From the NCBI RefSeq assembly GCF_001654835.1, contig NZ_LXEP01000020.1, positions 124,001 through 188,000 of the forward strand: a stretch of DNA of 64,000 bases. Direction: 5' to 3'. The stretch is from Buttiauxella gaviniae ATCC 51604. GTDB lineage: Bacteria; Pseudomonadota; Gammaproteobacteria; Enterobacterales; Enterobacteriaceae. The position numbers and the translations under genes are program-made. Positions 27,467-39,615 of the stretch are shown piece by piece. Under the pieces are notes generated by a model, which was not told the origin of the DNA, did not search any database, and saw nothing but the letters and a program-made list of their open reading frames with translations. Position 1 is the stretch's first letter, and every line of letters starts with the position of its first letter.

Positions 27467-28246
27467 TTATTCAGCGGGGAGGGTTGGAACGTTGCTATCA
27501 AACCATGTGGAATAGATTTTTGCGTAGGTCCCGTCTGCGACGATTTTCTTCAGGCCTGCGTTGATTTTACCCAGCAGTTCCTGGTTATCTTTCGCTACCG
27601 CAATGCCGAAATACTGGCGTTCAAATTTGTCGTCTTTTACCGCTTTCAGCGCTTTTTCCGGGTGAGATTTGATGTAGTACTTCACCACACCCACATCGCC
27701 AACCGCTGCGTCGATACCGTCTTCAGCCAGCTCTTGCAGCATCAGCGGGGTATTATCAAAGCGCTTGATGTCAGTGCTGTTTTTGCCCAGCGTGTCGGAC
27801 ACGACAGTATCGCCAGCGCTAGAGTTCACTACGCCAACTTTCTTACCTTTCAGCGCGTTAACGGAATCCACTTTGGAATCATTAGGTACCACGATGGACT
27901 GCTCTGCCGGGAAATATGGCGCGGAGAAATCAACCATCGCTTTGCGTTTATCGGTGATGGTGATGCCAGAAATAATGATGTCACGGTCACCGGAGTTCAG
28001 CGTGGCAAAAATACCTTCCCACGGTGTATTAACCAGTTTGATATCAAAGCCTTCTGCTTTAGCGATGGCTTTGATGATGTCGATATCAAAACCTTCCAGC
28101 TGTTTCTGGCTGTTTTCAAATTCAAACGGGCGATACGTTCCACCAGAACCCACAACGTAGGTCTGTTGTGCGGCATAAGCAGAAGTACAAACAGCGGAAA
28201 CCATGCATCCGGCCAAAATAACTGACTTAACTAACTTCCTGAACAT
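27467..28246 (-). CDS. Periplasmic amino acid-binding protein of ABC importer
   Basis: 259-aa type II solute-binding protein of the GlnH/ArtJ family from ATG 28244-28246, with GGAG six nt before it; earlier in-frame ATGs have no SD. Signal peptide through SAYAAQQ. Family hallmarks: YVVGSGGTYRPFEF, GFDIDIIKAIAKAEG, FATLNSGDRDIIISGITIT, and IDAAVGDVGV. The order binding protein-permease-ATPase follows dsdC on the same strand by 77 nt. The ligand is unknown; D-serine or another small polar amino acid is a reasonable guess from the neighbour, not proven. Confidence 0.93.
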   Translation of the reverse strand: MFRKLVKSVILAGCMVSAVCTSAYAAQQTYVVGSGGTYRPFEFENSQKQLEGFDIDIIKAIAKAEGFDIKLVNTPWEGIFATLNSGDRDIIISGITITDKRKAMVDFSAPYFPAEQSIVVPNDSKVDSVNALKGKKVGVVNSSAGDTVVSDTLGKNSTDIKRFDNTPLMLQELAEDGIDAAVGDVGVVKYYIKSHPEKALKAVKDDKFERQYFGIAVAKDNQELLGKINAGLKKIVADGTYAKIYSTWFDSNVPTLPAE

Positions 28247-28323
28247 TTCGCGCTCCATTAAATTATTTATGCACTTTATTTGCATAAAAATACATAATTT
28301 AATGCTGCGCGGCAACTACAAAA

Positions 28324-29247
28324 TTACACCGCCGACTGCATCCACTGAATAAACGCTTCAATTTTTGGCCATTGCCGCCCAGGCAATGTAGTGGCGTAAT
28401 AATGCTGATGGCACTTCAATGTCATTTCGCCAAAGGGGGCAACCAGCTCACCGCGATCCAACCGTTTTTGCACCAGTCTTTTGCGCCCCATCGCCACTCC
28501 AACCTGGTTTACCGCAGCAATCACGGCTAAATCTGAGCGATCAAACCCGATACCCGAAGAGGAAGGTAAATCGACGGAAAAGTGCTGCGCCCAGCTGTGC
28601 CATTCATCTGTACCCGAATCATTACTCCACGCCTGGCGGTCATGTAACAGCGTGCAATTGCGCAAATGTGCAGGTTTATTTTTTAACTCAAAACGCTGGG
28701 CATATTCCGGGCTGCACACCGGCAGAATGGACTCATCCATCAAAAAATGATGGGTTAGCTGTGACGAAGGGGCATCGTCAAAATAGAGCGCCAAATCGAC
28801 TCCCGCACGTTGCAGATTCACGTTGTCATTGCCAGTCAGAATGGTCAGTGAAATCGAAGGGTAGCGCCGCGTGAAATCCCCGAGCCGCGGCACCAGCCAA
28901 CATTGAGCGATGGAAGGGCGCGAATATATCGTCAGCAGGCCAGACAGTTCCTGATTTTTGATATCCAGAATTTCCTGGTTGAGCGTATCGAGCGACGATT
29001 TCAGCGCCCAGAAAACCCGCTTTCCTTCATGCGTTAACTCGACTTTACGGTGTGAGCGCACAAACAGCTGGATCCCCAACTCCTGCTCAAGTTGATTAAT
29101 CCGGTGGCTGACCGCGCTCGAACTTAGCGAAAGCTCCTCCGCTGCCAGTGCAAAAGATTGATGCCGGGCCGCGACTTCAAATGTGTAGAGTTTTGATAGC
29201 TGCCAGCCGTTAAGCAGGCGGTTTCTGACTTCACGAATCGGGTCCAT
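28324..29247 (-). CDS. dsdC: LysR-type activator of D-serine catabolism DsdC
   Basis: 307-aa LysR-family regulator that activates dsdXA in response to D-serine in E. coli. N-terminal winged helix (FEVAARHQSFALAAEELSLSSSAVSHRINQLEQELG) and effector-binding domain; nearly colinear with E. coli DsdC as recalled. Divergent from dsdX with about 225 nt between them, where its operators should lie. Here three ABC importer genes follow it in the same direction. Confidence 0.96.
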   Translation of the reverse strand: MDPIREVRNRLLNGWQLSKLYTFEVAARHQSFALAAEELSLSSSAVSHRINQLEQELGIQLFVRSHRKVELTHEGKRVFWALKSSLDTLNQEILDIKNQELSGLLTIYSRPSIAQCWLVPRLGDFTRRYPSISLTILTGNDNVNLQRAGVDLALYFDDAPSSQLTHHFLMDESILPVCSPEYAQRFELKNKPAHLRNCTLLHDRQAWSNDSGTDEWHSWAQHFSVDLPSSSGIGFDRSDLAVIAAVNQVGVAMGRKRLVQKRLDRGELVAPFGEMTLKCHQHYYATTLPGRQWPKIEAFIQWMQSAV

Positions 29248-29472
29248 AGCACTTTCCTGAAAGATAAATCATGGCGGCATTGTAAAATACGCCCTCGAAA
29301 ACGTCGTTTTAAGATGTGAGAAATCGAATCAAAATCAAATAAACACCCCTAATTCCGACCTGAATCACTCTTTTGCATCAATCTGGCTCATCTGAAATGC
29401 CATTTATATCGTTTGTCAGTCAGGAGCAATTTTTATCCAATAGCGGCAGATAAATCGCAGAGTGAGGTGGGT

Positions 29473-30810
29473 ATGGAATCTCAGATTTGGGTTGTGGGAA
29501 CGCTGCTTAGCAGCATAATTTTAATCGTCTTTACCATCGTAAAACTGAAGTTTCACCCTTTCCTCGCTTTGTTGCTGGCTAGTTTTTTTGTCGGCACCAT
29601 GATGAGTATGAGCCCGCTGGATATGGTGAACGCCATTGAAAACGGCATTGGTAGCACGTTGGGCTTCCTCGCGGCAGTCATTGGCCTTGGCACGATTCTG
29701 GGCAAGATGATGGAAGTGTCAGGCGGTGCTGAACGAATTGGCCTGGCGTTACAACGTTGCCGATGGTTATCAGCAGATGTGATCATGGTTTTGGTCGGCT
29801 TGATTTGCGGTATCACGCTGTTCGTGGAAGTAGGCGTTGTGCTGCTGATTCCACTGGCGTTTTCTATCGCCAAAAAGACCAACACCTCTTTGCTGAAACT
29901 GGCTATTCCATTGTGTACTGCGTTAATGGCAGTCCATTGCGTGGTTCCGCCACACCCAGCGGCAATGTTTGTTACCAACAAACTGGGTGCGGATGTCGGC
30001 ACAGTGATTGTATATGGTTTACTGGTGGGCTTAACTGCATCACTAGTCGGCGGGCCACTGTTCCTGAAAATCGTTGGAAATCGTCTGCCGTTTAAAGCGG
30101 TGCCAGCTGAATTTTCCGACCTGAAAGTGCGTAACGAAGAAACGCTGCCTTCGTTGGGCGCGACACTGTTCACGATCTTGCTGCCAATTGGACTGATGCT
30201 GGTCAAAACCCTCGCCGAGTTGAATATGGCGAAAGGCGGGACGTTATATACCCTGCTGGAGTTTATCGGCAACCCAATCACAGCCATGTTTATTGCGGTG
30301 TTTGTCGCTTATTACGTACTTGGATTACGCCAGCATATCGGCATGAGCCAGCTATTAACCCATACCGAGAATGGCTTTGGTTCAATCGCAAATATTTTGC
30401 TGATTATCGGTGCGGGCGGTGCGTTTAACGCCATTCTGAAAACCAGCGGCCTGGCAGATTCTCTGGCTGTGTTGTTATCCAATTTGCACATGCACCCGAT
30501 TTTGCTGGCATGGCTGGTCGCCCTGATTTTGCATGCGGCTGTAGGCTCTGCAACAGTGGCAATGATGGGCGCAACCGCAATTGTGGCACCGATGCTGCCA
30601 CTTTATCCCAACGTCAGCCCGGAAATTATCACCATTGCTATTGGCTCCGGCGCAATTGGCTGCACCATCGTCACAGACTCCCTGTTCTGGTTGGTGAAGC
30701 AATATTGCGGCGCAACGCTTAACGAAACATTCAAATATTATACAACGGCGACTTTTATCGCCTCTCTGTTAGCACTGGGCGCGACGTTCCTGCTTTCCTT
30801 TATCATCTAA
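29473..30810 (+). CDS. dsdX: D-serine permease DsdX
   Basis: Inner-membrane H+ symporter of the gluconate permease (GntP) family importing D-serine. 445 aa from ATG 29473 (MESQIWVV), the E. coli length; 20 extra codons upstream are not family sequence. Hydrophobic throughout with about 12 helices and CGITLFVEVGVVLLIPLAF and VVPPHPAAMF family motifs. 18 nt before dsdA, one operon. Confidence 0.96.
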   Translation: MESQIWVVGTLLSSIILIVFTIVKLKFHPFLALLLASFFVGTMMSMSPLDMVNAIENGIGSTLGFLAAVIGLGTILGKMMEVSGGAERIGLALQRCRWLSADVIMVLVGLICGITLFVEVGVVLLIPLAFSIAKKTNTSLLKLAIPLCTALMAVHCVVPPHPAAMFVTNKLGADVGTVIVYGLLVGLTASLVGGPLFLKIVGNRLPFKAVPAEFSDLKVRNEETLPSLGATLFTILLPIGLMLVKTLAELNMAKGGTLYTLLEFIGNPITAMFIAVFVAYYVLGLRQHIGMSQLLTHTENGFGSIANILLIIGAGGAFNAILKTSGLADSLAVLLSNLHMHPILLAWLVALILHAAVGSATVAMMGATAIVAPMLPLYPNVSPEIITIAIGSGAIGCTIVTDSLFWLVKQYCGATLNETFKYYTTATFIASLLALGATFLLSFII

Positions 30811-30828
30811 GCGCAAAGAGATTGTCTT

Positions 30829-32157
30829 ATGAAAAACGCTGAAATAAACACATTGATTCAACAATTTCCGCTGGTTCGCGATCTGATTGATTTGCAAGAA
30901 ACCCGTTGGTTTAACCCGGAAACCACAACTCTCGCCGAAGGATTACCGTACGTGGGGCTCACAGCCGAAGATGTGCAGGATGCCCATGCACGCCTGACGC
31001 GCTTTGCGCCGTATCTGGCGCAGGCATTCCCGGAAACCGCTGCGACTAACGGTATTATCGAGTCCGAACTGGTCGCGATTCCGGCGATGCAAAAGCGCCT
31101 GGAAAAAGAGTTTGATCAGAAAATCTGCGGCCAATTGCTGCTGAAAAAAGACAGCCATCTGCCGATTTCAGGTTCCATCAAAGCGCGTGGTGGGATTTAT
31201 GAAGTCCTGACACATGCCGAAAAACTGGCAATCGAAGCCGGTTTACTGACCACCGAAGATGACTACACCAGACTGCTATCACCTGAATTTAAAGCTTTCT
31301 TTAGCCAGTACAGCATCGCGGTTGGCTCAACCGGCAACCTGGGGTTATCCATCGGCATCATGAGCGCGCGCATTGGCTTTAATGTCACCGTGCATATGTC
31401 TGCCGATGCCCGAGCGTGGAAAAAAGCCAAACTGCGCAGCCATGGCGTGACGGTTGTGGAATACGAACAAGATTACGGCGTTGCCGTTGAACAAGGCCGC
31501 AAAGCGGCTGAATCCGACCCGAATTGTTTCTTTATCGACGACGAAAACTCCCGCACCTTATTCCTTGGTTATTCGGTTGCAGGTCAGCGTCTGAAAGACC
31601 AGTTTGCCCAGCAAGATCGCGTTGTGGATAAAGAACACCCGCTGTTTGTTTACCTGCCATGCGGCGTGGGCGGTGGACCTGGTGGTGTGGCATTTGGTCT
31701 GAAAATGGCGTTCGGCGATAACGTTCACTGCTTCTTTGCAGAACCAACGCATTCGCCTTGTATGCTGCTGGGGGTTTATACCGGCCTGCATGATGAGATA
31801 TCCGTACAAGATTTGGGTATTGATAATGTTACTGCCGCTGATGGCCTGGCGGTGGGGCGTGCATCCGGGTTTGTTGGGCGCGCAATGCAACGGTTACTCG
31901 ATGGTTTCTATACTCTTGAAGACCAGACCATGTATCAGTTGCTCGGCTGGCTTGCGGAAGAGGAAAATATTCGCCTTGAACCTTCTGCGCTGGCGGGAAT
32001 GCCAGGTCCACAGCACGTAAGTGCCGATACGGCTTACCAGCAGATGCATGGCCTCACAGCGCAGCAACTGCAAAATGCTACTCATATCGTTTGGGCGACA
32101 GGCGGCGGCATGGTGCCGGAAGCAGAGATGGCGCAGTATCTGGCGAAAGCGAAGTAA
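30829..32157 (+). CDS. dsdA: D-serine dehydratase DsdA
   Basis: PLP enzyme (fold type II) that deaminates D-serine to pyruvate and ammonia, detoxifying D-serine. 442 aa as in E. coli. The PLP lysine is K118 in [11 protein letters not shown], the phosphate-binding loop [11 protein letters not shown] follows, and a glycine-rich CGVGGGPGG is near residue 280. Terminal part of the dsdXA operon. Confidence 0.97.
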   Translation: MKNAEINTLIQQFPLVRDLIDLQETRWFNPETTTLAEGLPYVGLTAEDVQDAHARLTRFAPYLAQAFPETAATNGIIESELVAIPAMQKRLEKEFDQKICGQLLLKKDSHLPISGSIKARGGIYEVLTHAEKLAIEAGLLTTEDDYTRLLSPEFKAFFSQYSIAVGSTGNLGLSIGIMSARIGFNVTVHMSADARAWKKAKLRSHGVTVVEYEQDYGVAVEQGRKAAESDPNCFFIDDENSRTLFLGYSVAGQRLKDQFAQQDRVVDKEHPLFVYLPCGVGGGPGGVAFGLKMAFGDNVHCFFAEPTHSPCMLLGVYTGLHDEISVQDLGIDNVTAADGLAVGRASGFVGRAMQRLLDGFYTLEDQTMYQLLGWLAEEENIRLEPSALAGMPGPQHVSADTAYQQMHGLTAQQLQNATHIVWATGGGMVPEAEMAQYLAKAK

Positions 32158-32175
32158 TCCGTTTACAGCAAAGTT

Positions 32176-32206
32176 GTCGGATGTCGCTAACGCTAATCCG
32201 ACCTAC
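32176..32206. repeat. REP-like palindromic unit after dsdA
   Basis: GTCGGATGTCG...CTAATCCGACCTAC, an imperfect palindrome of the same family as 60101-60180, 52841-52870 and 62380-62406. Lies between convergent dsdA and glvA. Confidence 0.75.
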
Positions 32207-32243
32207 GAAAAAATCTGGAGTAAGGTGCAGTCCCTTACTCCAG
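32207..32243 (-). terminator. Terminator of the glv-type operon
   Basis: 11-bp stem CTGGAGTAAGG/CCTTACTCCAG followed on the minus strand by ATTTTTTC; begins 8 nt after the glvA stop. Confidence 0.85.
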
Positions 32244-32250
32244 TTAGCCG

Positions 32251-35192
<2,942 letters not shown>

Positions 35193-35500
35193 TTTTAAAT
35201 CCTCACGTAACAACCTGTAGGGTAAATGGCCTTATTTTTTAACGCTGGTTTTAACGCTGGCCTGAGACTGAGAGTAGGGAGACGCAGATGACTTATCGTT
35301 GCCCGTCGCACTGATTCGTGATCGCTTTCATAGTTTTTATTTGGGGTAAGTTGTCTACTTTTTGATAGTTAAATAGACACGATGATTTTTAATTTCTTAT
35401 TCATCATGAAAATATGAAATAAAAACCATTTAAATTATGAAGTTGATTAATGAAATAACGGTTCTATAAACCCCATTCGAAGCGGCTAAGAGGTCTACAG
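35193..35500. promoter_or_regulatory. Control region between glvC and yidP
   Basis: AT-rich divergent promoter region. A possible GntR-type operator is the inverted pair TGTCTA (35352-35357)/TAGACA (35374-35379). A possible CRP site is CGTGA-TCGCTT-TCATA (35317-35332), two mismatches from TGTGA-N6-TCACA. Both fit sugar-specific repression plus catabolite control but are read by eye only. Confidence 0.4.
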
Positions 35501-36205
35501 GTGATCTACAAATCTATCGCCGATCGGTTACGCATCCGGCTAAATTCTGCTGATTACAACATTGGCAGCCCGTTACCTTCTGAAGTTCGTCTGGCAGGCG
35601 AGTTTAATGTTTCACGCATGACGATTCGTAAAGCCATCGATTTGCTGGTGGGCTGGGGGTTGGTCGTACGCCGCCATGGCAGTGGCACTTATGTAGCGAA
35701 GAAAGATGTTCACCATGAAACCACGAATCTGACCGGGTTTATTGAGGTGATGCGTAACCAGGGCAAAGAGGTAGTGAGTAATGTGCTGGAGTTCAATGTG
35801 ATGCCCGCCCCGCCAGCAATCGCCAGCCAATTACGCATTAATATTGATGAACGGATCTATTTCTCGCGCCGTGTACGCTCGGTAGATGGCAAGCCGTTAA
35901 TGGTAGAAGACAGCTATATGCCGGTGAAATTATTCCGTAATTTGTCCATCGCACATCTGGAAGGTTCTAAATTCAGTTATATCGAAGATGAATGTCACAT
36001 CATCGTATGCGGTAACTATGAAAGCCTCACGCCCGTGCTGGCCGACAAGAAAATGGCAAAATTGCTCAATATCGATGAGCTAACACCCATTCTGCGCATC
36101 ACGTCACTGTCATACAGCGACAGCGGTGACTATGTGAATTATTCAGTGATGTTCCGAAATGCCAGCGAATACCAGGTGGATTACCATTTGCGACGGGTGC
36201 ATTAA
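35501..36205 (+). CDS. yidP: GntR/HutC-family regulator YidP
   Basis: 234-aa regulator with an N-terminal winged helix (PLPSEVRLAGEFNVSRMTIRKAIDLLVGWGLVVRRHGSGTYV) and a C-terminal UTRA ligand-binding domain. Closely matches E. coli YidP from memory. GTG start, with AGAGG seven nt upstream. Divergent from the glvC-glvA operon, so it is the likely local repressor that responds to phosphorylated alpha-glucosides; that is inference from position. Confidence 0.9.
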   Translation: MIYKSIADRLRIRLNSADYNIGSPLPSEVRLAGEFNVSRMTIRKAIDLLVGWGLVVRRHGSGTYVAKKDVHHETTNLTGFIEVMRNQGKEVVSNVLEFNVMPAPPAIASQLRINIDERIYFSRRVRSVDGKPLMVEDSYMPVKLFRNLSIAHLEGSKFSYIEDECHIIVCGNYESLTPVLADKKMAKLLNIDELTPILRITSLSYSDSGDYVNYSVMFRNASEYQVDYHLRRVH

Positions 36206-36212
36206 AAAGAGA

Positions 36213-36230
36213 TGCCCGTCGAAGCGGGCA
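36213..36230 (+). terminator. Hairpin after yidP
   Basis: Stem TGCCCG/CGGGCA with a 6-nt loop, between convergent yidP and yidE; short T-stretch only. Confidence 0.5.
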
Positions 36231-36240
36231 CCTTTGTGTG

Positions 36241-37896
36241 TCAGATCCAGAAAATAACAGCCAATAGCTGCGGCGTAATAATGCGCAGGAACATTACCAG
36301 TGGATAAACAGTGGCATAAGAGAGTGCTGCAGCTCCACTGGTTGCGTGCAAGCCGTTGGCAAAGGCCAGTGCAGGGGGATCGGTCATTGAGCCTGCCAAC
36401 ATTCCGCATAGTGTTAGATAATTCATTTTGGCGAGTAATCTTGCCAACAATCCAGTAACCAGCAATGGAATTCCCGTAATCAGAATTCCGTAGCCAATCC
36501 AACTCACTCCGTCTCCGTGTAGCAAAGTACTGACAAAATCACCGCCCGATTTCAACCCAACCACCGCCAGGAACAGCACAATTCCTAGCTCGCGCAGCGC
36601 AAGATTCGCACTTGGTGGCATAAACCAATAGAGCTTACCGATGCTGCCAATTCGCCCAAGAATGATCGCCATTATAAGCGGCCCACCTGCCAGCCCAAGG
36701 CGTAGAGCCACAGGGAAACCAGGGATGAAAAGTGGGACAGAACCGAGCAACACCCCAAGACCAATCCCGATAAATACCGGAAGCATCTGAACCTGCTGGA
36801 GTTTCTGTTGCGCGTTACCGACTTCAGCGGCTACTGCTTCTATAGATTCCGGGCGGCCCACCAGGTTCAGAATGTCACCAAATTGCAGGCTGGCATTGCT
36901 GCTTGCGACCAGTTCAATACCTGCACGATTCAGACGCGAAATCACCACGTCATACTTTTGTTTTAAATGCAGATCGCGAATTTTCTTGCCTAGCACTTTC
37001 TCGTTAGTCACCACCACACGCTCAACGCGCAGGTCTGTGCCACGAGTCGAAAGCGAGGTATCCACCTGCTGGCCAATCACCAGCAATGCAGAGTGCAGAT
37101 CTTTTTCCTGGCCGACGAGGTGGAGTAAATCTCCGGTTTGAATAACAGTGCCAGGCGCTGGCACCATCAGCAATTCCCCACGTTTCAAACGCGAACAAAT
37201 AATAGTGTCGCTATTAAGGACCGGCACTTCCTGAATAGGTAATCCGTTAAGGTTAGGGTTGGCAACACAGATATTCATGGTCTGAAGTTGCGCGTGGTTT
37301 TGCCCACTACTGTTATCAAAGCGTTGTGCTTCTTGATCGACATTAATTCTAAATACCATGCGAATTAACCACATGGTCAGAAGAATCCCGCAAATACCGA
37401 ACGGATAAGCCATCGCGTAGCTCATCCCCATTTTATCGACCAACTCTGAGGGCGTGCCGAGGTCGGTCAAAATTTGCTGACCTGCACCTAACGCTGGAGT
37501 GTTAGTTACCGCTCCCGAGAAAACACCGAGCACCACAGGAAGCGGAACATCGAAGATTTTATGGACGAGTGCCGTAACTAGCGCACCAATCACTACAATC
37601 AGAAGAGCAAATAGATTAAGGCGTAAACCGGAAACGCGTAGCGAGGAGAAGAAGCCAGGCCCAACCTGAATACCAATGGTGTAGACGAAGAGGATCAAGC
37701 CGAATTCCTGAATGAAATGAAGCATATCTCCATTCAGACTTACCCCAGCCTCACTAACGAAATGGCCAACAATAATCCCGCCGAACAGCACGCCACCGAT
37801 ACCAAATCCGACACCGCGGATTTTGATATTGCCAATCCATAAACCGACAACTGCGACCAGAGCCAACATACTGACAGTTAACGCTATTCCACTCAT
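36241..37896 (-). CDS. yidE: AspT/YidE-family transporter YidE
   Basis: 551-aa inner-membrane protein of the aspartate-alanine exchanger (AAE) family: about five helices, two central RCK_C/TrkA-C ligand-binding domains ([18 protein letters not shown] and [14 protein letters not shown]), then five or six more helices including GLKSGGDFV and [14 protein letters not shown]. Near full-length match to E. coli YidE. Start chosen at [11 protein letters not shown] (37894-37896), as in E. coli; nine in-frame codons upstream are dropped. Substrate unknown. Confidence 0.95.
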   Translation of the reverse strand: MSGIALTVSMLALVAVVGLWIGNIKIRGVGFGIGGVLFGGIIVGHFVSEAGVSLNGDMLHFIQEFGLILFVYTIGIQVGPGFFSSLRVSGLRLNLFALLIVVIGALVTALVHKIFDVPLPVVLGVFSGAVTNTPALGAGQQILTDLGTPSELVDKMGMSYAMAYPFGICGILLTMWLIRMVFRINVDQEAQRFDNSSGQNHAQLQTMNICVANPNLNGLPIQEVPVLNSDTIICSRLKRGELLMVPAPGTVIQTGDLLHLVGQEKDLHSALLVIGQQVDTSLSTRGTDLRVERVVVTNEKVLGKKIRDLHLKQKYDVVISRLNRAGIELVASSNASLQFGDILNLVGRPESIEAVAAEVGNAQQKLQQVQMLPVFIGIGLGVLLGSVPLFIPGFPVALRLGLAGGPLIMAIILGRIGSIGKLYWFMPPSANLALRELGIVLFLAVVGLKSGGDFVSTLLHGDGVSWIGYGILITGIPLLVTGLLARLLAKMNYLTLCGMLAGSMTDPPALAFANGLHATSGAAALSYATVYPLVMFLRIITPQLLAVIFWI

Positions 37897-37975
37897 CGAA
37901 GATTTCCCTGTGAATAACATCATCGTTACAAGGGATTCTGGCAGAGAGGAGAAGGAGTTAATGGGGTGCAGAGCA

Positions 37976-38003
37976 CAAAAAAAGGCCCCATAAAATGGGG
38001 CCT
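37976..38003 (-). terminator. Terminator of ibpAB
   Basis: Stem AGGCCCCAT/ATGGGGCCT with a 3-nt loop, then a run of seven T on the minus strand, just after the ibpB stop. Confidence 0.9.
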
Positions 38004-38020
38004 AAAAGGGAATACTTAGT

Positions 38021-38449
38021 TTAGCTGTTGAGTGCCGGACGTTCGCTGATAGCAATGCGTTTTGGCGCAACGGCTTCAGGGATTTCACGCACCAGATCTA
38101 TATGCAGCAGACCGTTGGTAAACGTCGCACCAGATACTTTCATATATTCAGCAAGGGTAAAGCTCAGATTAAATGGCTGAGTCACTAACCCTTGATGCAG
38201 CCAGGTTGGCTCTTTCTCAGGTTTAACCGGCGTCCCTTTCACATGCAGACGCGTACCTTCGAGTTCAATTTCGAGATCTTCCTGGCGGAACCCTGCCAGC
38301 GCAAGCGTAATGCGGTAATGATTGTCATCGCCTTTTTCAATGTTGTAAGGCGGGAATGACTGGCCTTCAGTGCTTGTTTGTAAAGCATTAGCCAGTTTGT
38401 CAAAACCGATCCATTGACGCAGCAGAGGTGATAAATCGTGGTTACGCAT
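38021..38449 (-). CDS. ibpB: Small heat shock chaperone IbpB
   Basis: 142-aa alpha-crystallin-family holdase that binds unfolded proteins with IbpA and hands them to ClpB/DnaK. N-terminal [19 protein letters not shown], alpha-crystallin core with [14 protein letters not shown] and [10 protein letters not shown], and C-terminal IxI-type KRIAI. Start ATG 38447-38449; the longer in-frame reading would run through the intergenic thermometer. 114 nt after ibpA. Confidence 0.97.
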   Translation of the reverse strand: MRNHDLSPLLRQWIGFDKLANALQTSTEGQSFPPYNIEKGDDNHYRITLALAGFRQEDLEIELEGTRLHVKGTPVKPEKEPTWLHQGLVTQPFNLSFTLAEYMKVSGATFTNGLLHIDLVREIPEAVAPKRIAISERPALNS

Positions 38450-38505
38450 AAGTCTTCTCCTTCTTTGAAGCGAGTTAAGTCTTACCAGTATGCGAACTGG
38501 TATTG
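38450..38505 (-). promoter_or_regulatory. ROSE-like RNA thermometer of ibpB
   Basis: The SD AAGGAG (38457-38462) can pair with UCGCUU (around 38468-38473) leaving one bulged G, the UYGCU anti-SD signature of ROSE elements. A second hairpin ACCAGT...ACTGGT lies just upstream. At low temperature the ibpB start should be closed. Confidence 0.65.
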
Positions 38506-38563
38506 GCTCCCTATCGGCAAGCCAGCCTTTATTGCCTGGGCCGCGCAAAGCGACCCGCTGAAA

Positions 38564-38977
38564 TTAATTGATTTCGATACGGCGCGGTTTCATCGCTTCC
38601 GGAATCACGCGTTCCAGGTCGATATACAGCAGGCCGTTAACCAGGTTAGCACCACGGATGTGGATATTTTCCGCTAACTGGAATTTGCGTTCGAAGTTGC
38701 GCTCAGCAATCCCCTGATAGAGATAAGTGCGCTCTGGTTGCGGATCTGCATGCGCACCCTTAATAACAAGCAGGTTATCCTGGGCTGTAATGTCCAGTTC
38801 GCTTTCGGCAAAACCGGCAACAGCAATCGCAATGCGATAGTTATTTTCGTCAACTAATTCAACATTGTATGGAGGATAGCCGCCGTTGCTCTGGCTTTGA
38901 TTGTTTTCCAGCAGGTTAAACAGACGGTCAAAACCAATAGCTGAACGATAAAGCGGGGAAAGGTCGAAATTACGCAT
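38564..38977 (-). CDS. ibpA: Small heat shock chaperone IbpA
   Basis: 137-aa alpha-crystallin-family chaperone, same length as E. coli Ibp[54 protein letters not shown] and C-terminal RRIEIN. IbpA targets aggregates and also represses ibp translation in E. coli. First gene of the ibpAB operon, with a sigma-32 promoter and an RNA thermometer upstream. Confidence 0.98.
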   Translation of the reverse strand: MRNFDLSPLYRSAIGFDRLFNLLENNQSQSNGGYPPYNVELVDENNYRIAIAVAGFAESELDITAQDNLLVIKGAHADPQPERTYLYQGIAERNFERKFQLAENIHIRGANLVNGLLYIDLERVIPEAMKPRRIEIN

Positions 38978-39062
38978 ATATAAAAACTCCTGAAATCAGC
39001 GAGAATCAAACATTGCCTTCCATCATGGACAGGCTTCTAAAACCAAGTACCCTTACGGCGTA
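38978..39062 (-). promoter_or_regulatory. ROSE-type RNA thermometer of ibpA
   Basis: In the 5' UTR the SD-containing UCAGGA pairs with UCGCUGA to form a short hairpin (38988-39002) with a single bulged G opposite the SD, exactly the conserved terminal hairpin of enterobacterial ibpA ROSE elements. Upstream the leader has further stems (CATGATGGAAGG region). Confidence 0.8.
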
Positions 39063-39083
39063 CTTTTTCTGACTACATCTCTA

Positions 39084-39111
39084 AAATCGGTCCTTATTCG
39101 CACTTTTCAAG
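39084..39111 (-). promoter_or_regulatory. Sigma-32 promoter of ibpAB
   Basis: -35 CTTGAAA (39105-39111) and -10 CCGATTT (39084-39090) separated by 14 nt, a good fit to the heat-shock consensus CTTGAAA-N11-16-CCCCATNT. Confidence 0.8.
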
Positions 39112-39294
39112 GCCACATAAAGAAATTTTTTGCGGCTTCTGCTGTCAGTACATAGACTGTCCTGGTAGTAAACAGGATTTATCTGCGATAGCCGCCACAG
39201 AGTGGCAAGAGCAATATATTAATTATCTGCATGGGTGATATAAACCAGAGCAGCCTGGCCGGAAATGGCCCCCCAGAAACGATAAGCAACACTA

Positions 39295-39615
39295 ATGATG
39301 AAAAGCTATCTTCCAACATTAATTCTCGGCAGCGGATTGCTAACAGTCAGCGGATGTTCAAGTGTGATGACTCACACTGGTGGGCAAGAGGGATACTATC
39401 CAGGCACACGTGCCAGTTACGAAATGCTGGCCGATGGCGAGACAAGCTGGGGATACAAACCTTTTGTCGCACTGGATATGCCGTTTACGGCAGTAATGGA
39501 TACCGTGCTGTTGCCGTGGGATATGTTCCGCACCGACAAATCTATAAAATCCAGGGTTGAAGCGAGCGAGAGCAAGAATCTGGCAACCAATTCTGTAATC
39601 CCGCCTGTTCAGTAA
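39295..39615 (+). CDS. yidQ: Lipoprotein YidQ (DUF1375)
   Basis: 106-aa small lipoprotein with lipobox LTVSGCSS; mature part contains GYYPGTRASYEMLADGE and PFTAVMDTVLLPWDMFR, matching E. coli YidQ. Role unknown. Convergent with yidR, ending at the base before the yidR stop codon. Confidence 0.92.
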   Translation: MMKSYLPTLILGSGLLTVSGCSSVMTHTGGQEGYYPGTRASYEMLADGETSWGYKPFVALDMPFTAVMDTVLLPWDMFRTDKSIKSRVEASESKNLATNSVIPPVQ

